A stretch of 35,399 nt of DNA from Alphaproteobacteria bacterium. Lineage in GTDB: Bacteria > Pseudomonadota > Alphaproteobacteria > Rhizobiales > Beijerinckiaceae. Each line of letters begins with the position of its first letter. Position 1 is the first letter of the stretch. A model generated the notes under the pieces. The model worked only from the letters and a program-made list of their open reading frames with translations. It was not told the DNA's origin and searched no databases. Shown piece after piece: positions 34,858 to 35,399 of the stretch. The stretch spans positions 1-35,399 of the forward strand of contig VGDY01000018.1 in NCBI GenBank assembly GCA_016869555.1, read 5' to 3'. The translations under genes and the position numbers were made by a program.

Positions 34858-35399
34858 TGGATATCCGCGCCGCAGAAATTTCCGCGATCCTCAAGAATGA
34901 GATCGCCAACTTTGGCGCCGAGGCCGACGTCACCGAGGTCGGCCAGGTGCTCTCGGTGGGCGACGGCATCGCCCGCGTCTACGGACTCGACAATGTGCAG
35001 GCCGGCGAAACCGTCGAATTCCAGGACGGCACCAAGGGCATGGCGCTCAATCTCGAAACCGACAATGTCGGCATCGTGATTTTCGGCGACGACCGCGCCA
35101 TCAAGGAAGGCCAGACGGTCAAGCGCACCGGCGCCATCGTCGAAGTGCCCGTCGGCAAGGAGTTGCTCGGCCGCGTCGTCGACGCGCTCGGCAATCCGAT
35201 CGACGGCAAGGGGCCGATCAAGGCGACGCAGCGCTCGCGCGTCGACGTGAAGGCGCCCGGCATCATTCCGCGCAAATCGGTGCATGAGCCGATGGCGACG
35301 GGCCTCAAGGCCGTCGACGCGCTGATCCCGATCGGCCGCGGCCAGCGCGAACTCATCATCGGCGACCGCCAGACCGGCAAGACCGCGATCGCGCTCGAC
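34857..35399 (+). CDS. atpA: ATP synthase F1 alpha subunit (partial)
   Basis: The first 181 codons of atpA; it runs off the right edge of the window. [60 protein letters not shown], and the nucleotide-binding loop GDRQTGKTA at the very end are unmistakable. The start ATG overlaps the atpH stop by one base, so translation is coupled. The alpha subunit forms the alpha3beta3 hexamer and binds non-catalytic nucleotide. Confidence 0.98.
   Translation, partial: MDIRAAEISAILKNEIANFGAEADVTEVGQVLSVGDGIARVYGLDNVQAGETVEFQDGTKGMALNLETDNVGIVIFGDDRAIKEGQTVKRTGAIVEVPVGKELLGRVVDALGNPIDGKGPIKATQRSRVDVKAPGIIPRKSVHEPMATGLKAVDALIPIGRGQRELIIGDRQTGKTAIALD

Overview
The window looks like a stretch of chromosome from a high-GC alphaproteobacterium of the Rhizobiales. 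Several things point there: an Irr-type Fur protein without the N-terminal GCPWHD motif, NepR-like anti-sigma proteins beside a GGAAC-N16-GGTT (EcfG-type) promoter, a class I polyhydroxyalkanoate synthase, the gene order rplU-rpmA-acetyltransferase-obgE, and palindromic elements with a CCGG...CCAC loop of the kind scattered through rhizobial genomes. The genus cannot be fixed from sequence alone; a Methylocystis/Methylosinus-like or related organism is a guess.

Layout. 1-59 holds the first codons of a leftward gene cut by the window edge. 306-6241 is a rightward iron-uptake operon: TonB-dependent siderophore receptor, two tandem PiuC-type Fe(II)/2-oxoglutarate dioxygenases, exbB, exbD and tonB, with overlapping stop/start codons at two junctions. 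6457-7516 is a small general-stress-response cluster: two convergent NepR-like anti-sigma genes, an unrecognised 65-aa gene coupled to the second, and csbD with its own EcfG-type promoter and terminator. 7811-8309 has two small exported or membrane proteins. 8523-11774 has comM/yifB and a hybrid histidine kinase. 11791-14312 has a pirin, a Gdx/SugE guanidinium exporter and an arginine:glycine amidinotransferase-like enzyme; the last two are convergent around a strong terminator. 14674-18952 carries rpmI-rplT, a pyruvate dehydrogenase-type E3 and phaC.

From 19100 to 26612 come a periplasmic peroxiredoxin, irr with a coupled membrane protein, a lytic transglycosylase, an unrecognised membrane protein, an M3 oligoendopeptidase, a small exported protein, an O-methyltransferase and a protein built of 33-residue repeats. 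26780-31719 has a Cys/His-rich membrane protein, obgE, a GNAT acetyltransferase, rpmA, rplU, a Gly/Tyr-rich exported protein and an L,D-transpeptidase. 31897-34035 is a leftward purine-salvage group (mtnP and apt) with a ParDE toxin-antitoxin pair lodged between the two. The window closes with atpH and the start of atpA.

No CRISPR array, prophage, tRNA or rRNA was seen. The most unusual parts are the paired NepR-like genes with their coupled unknown partner, the amidinotransferase next to the guanidinium exporter, the duplicated PiuC, and the toxin-antitoxin pair inside the methylthioadenosine/adenine salvage group.
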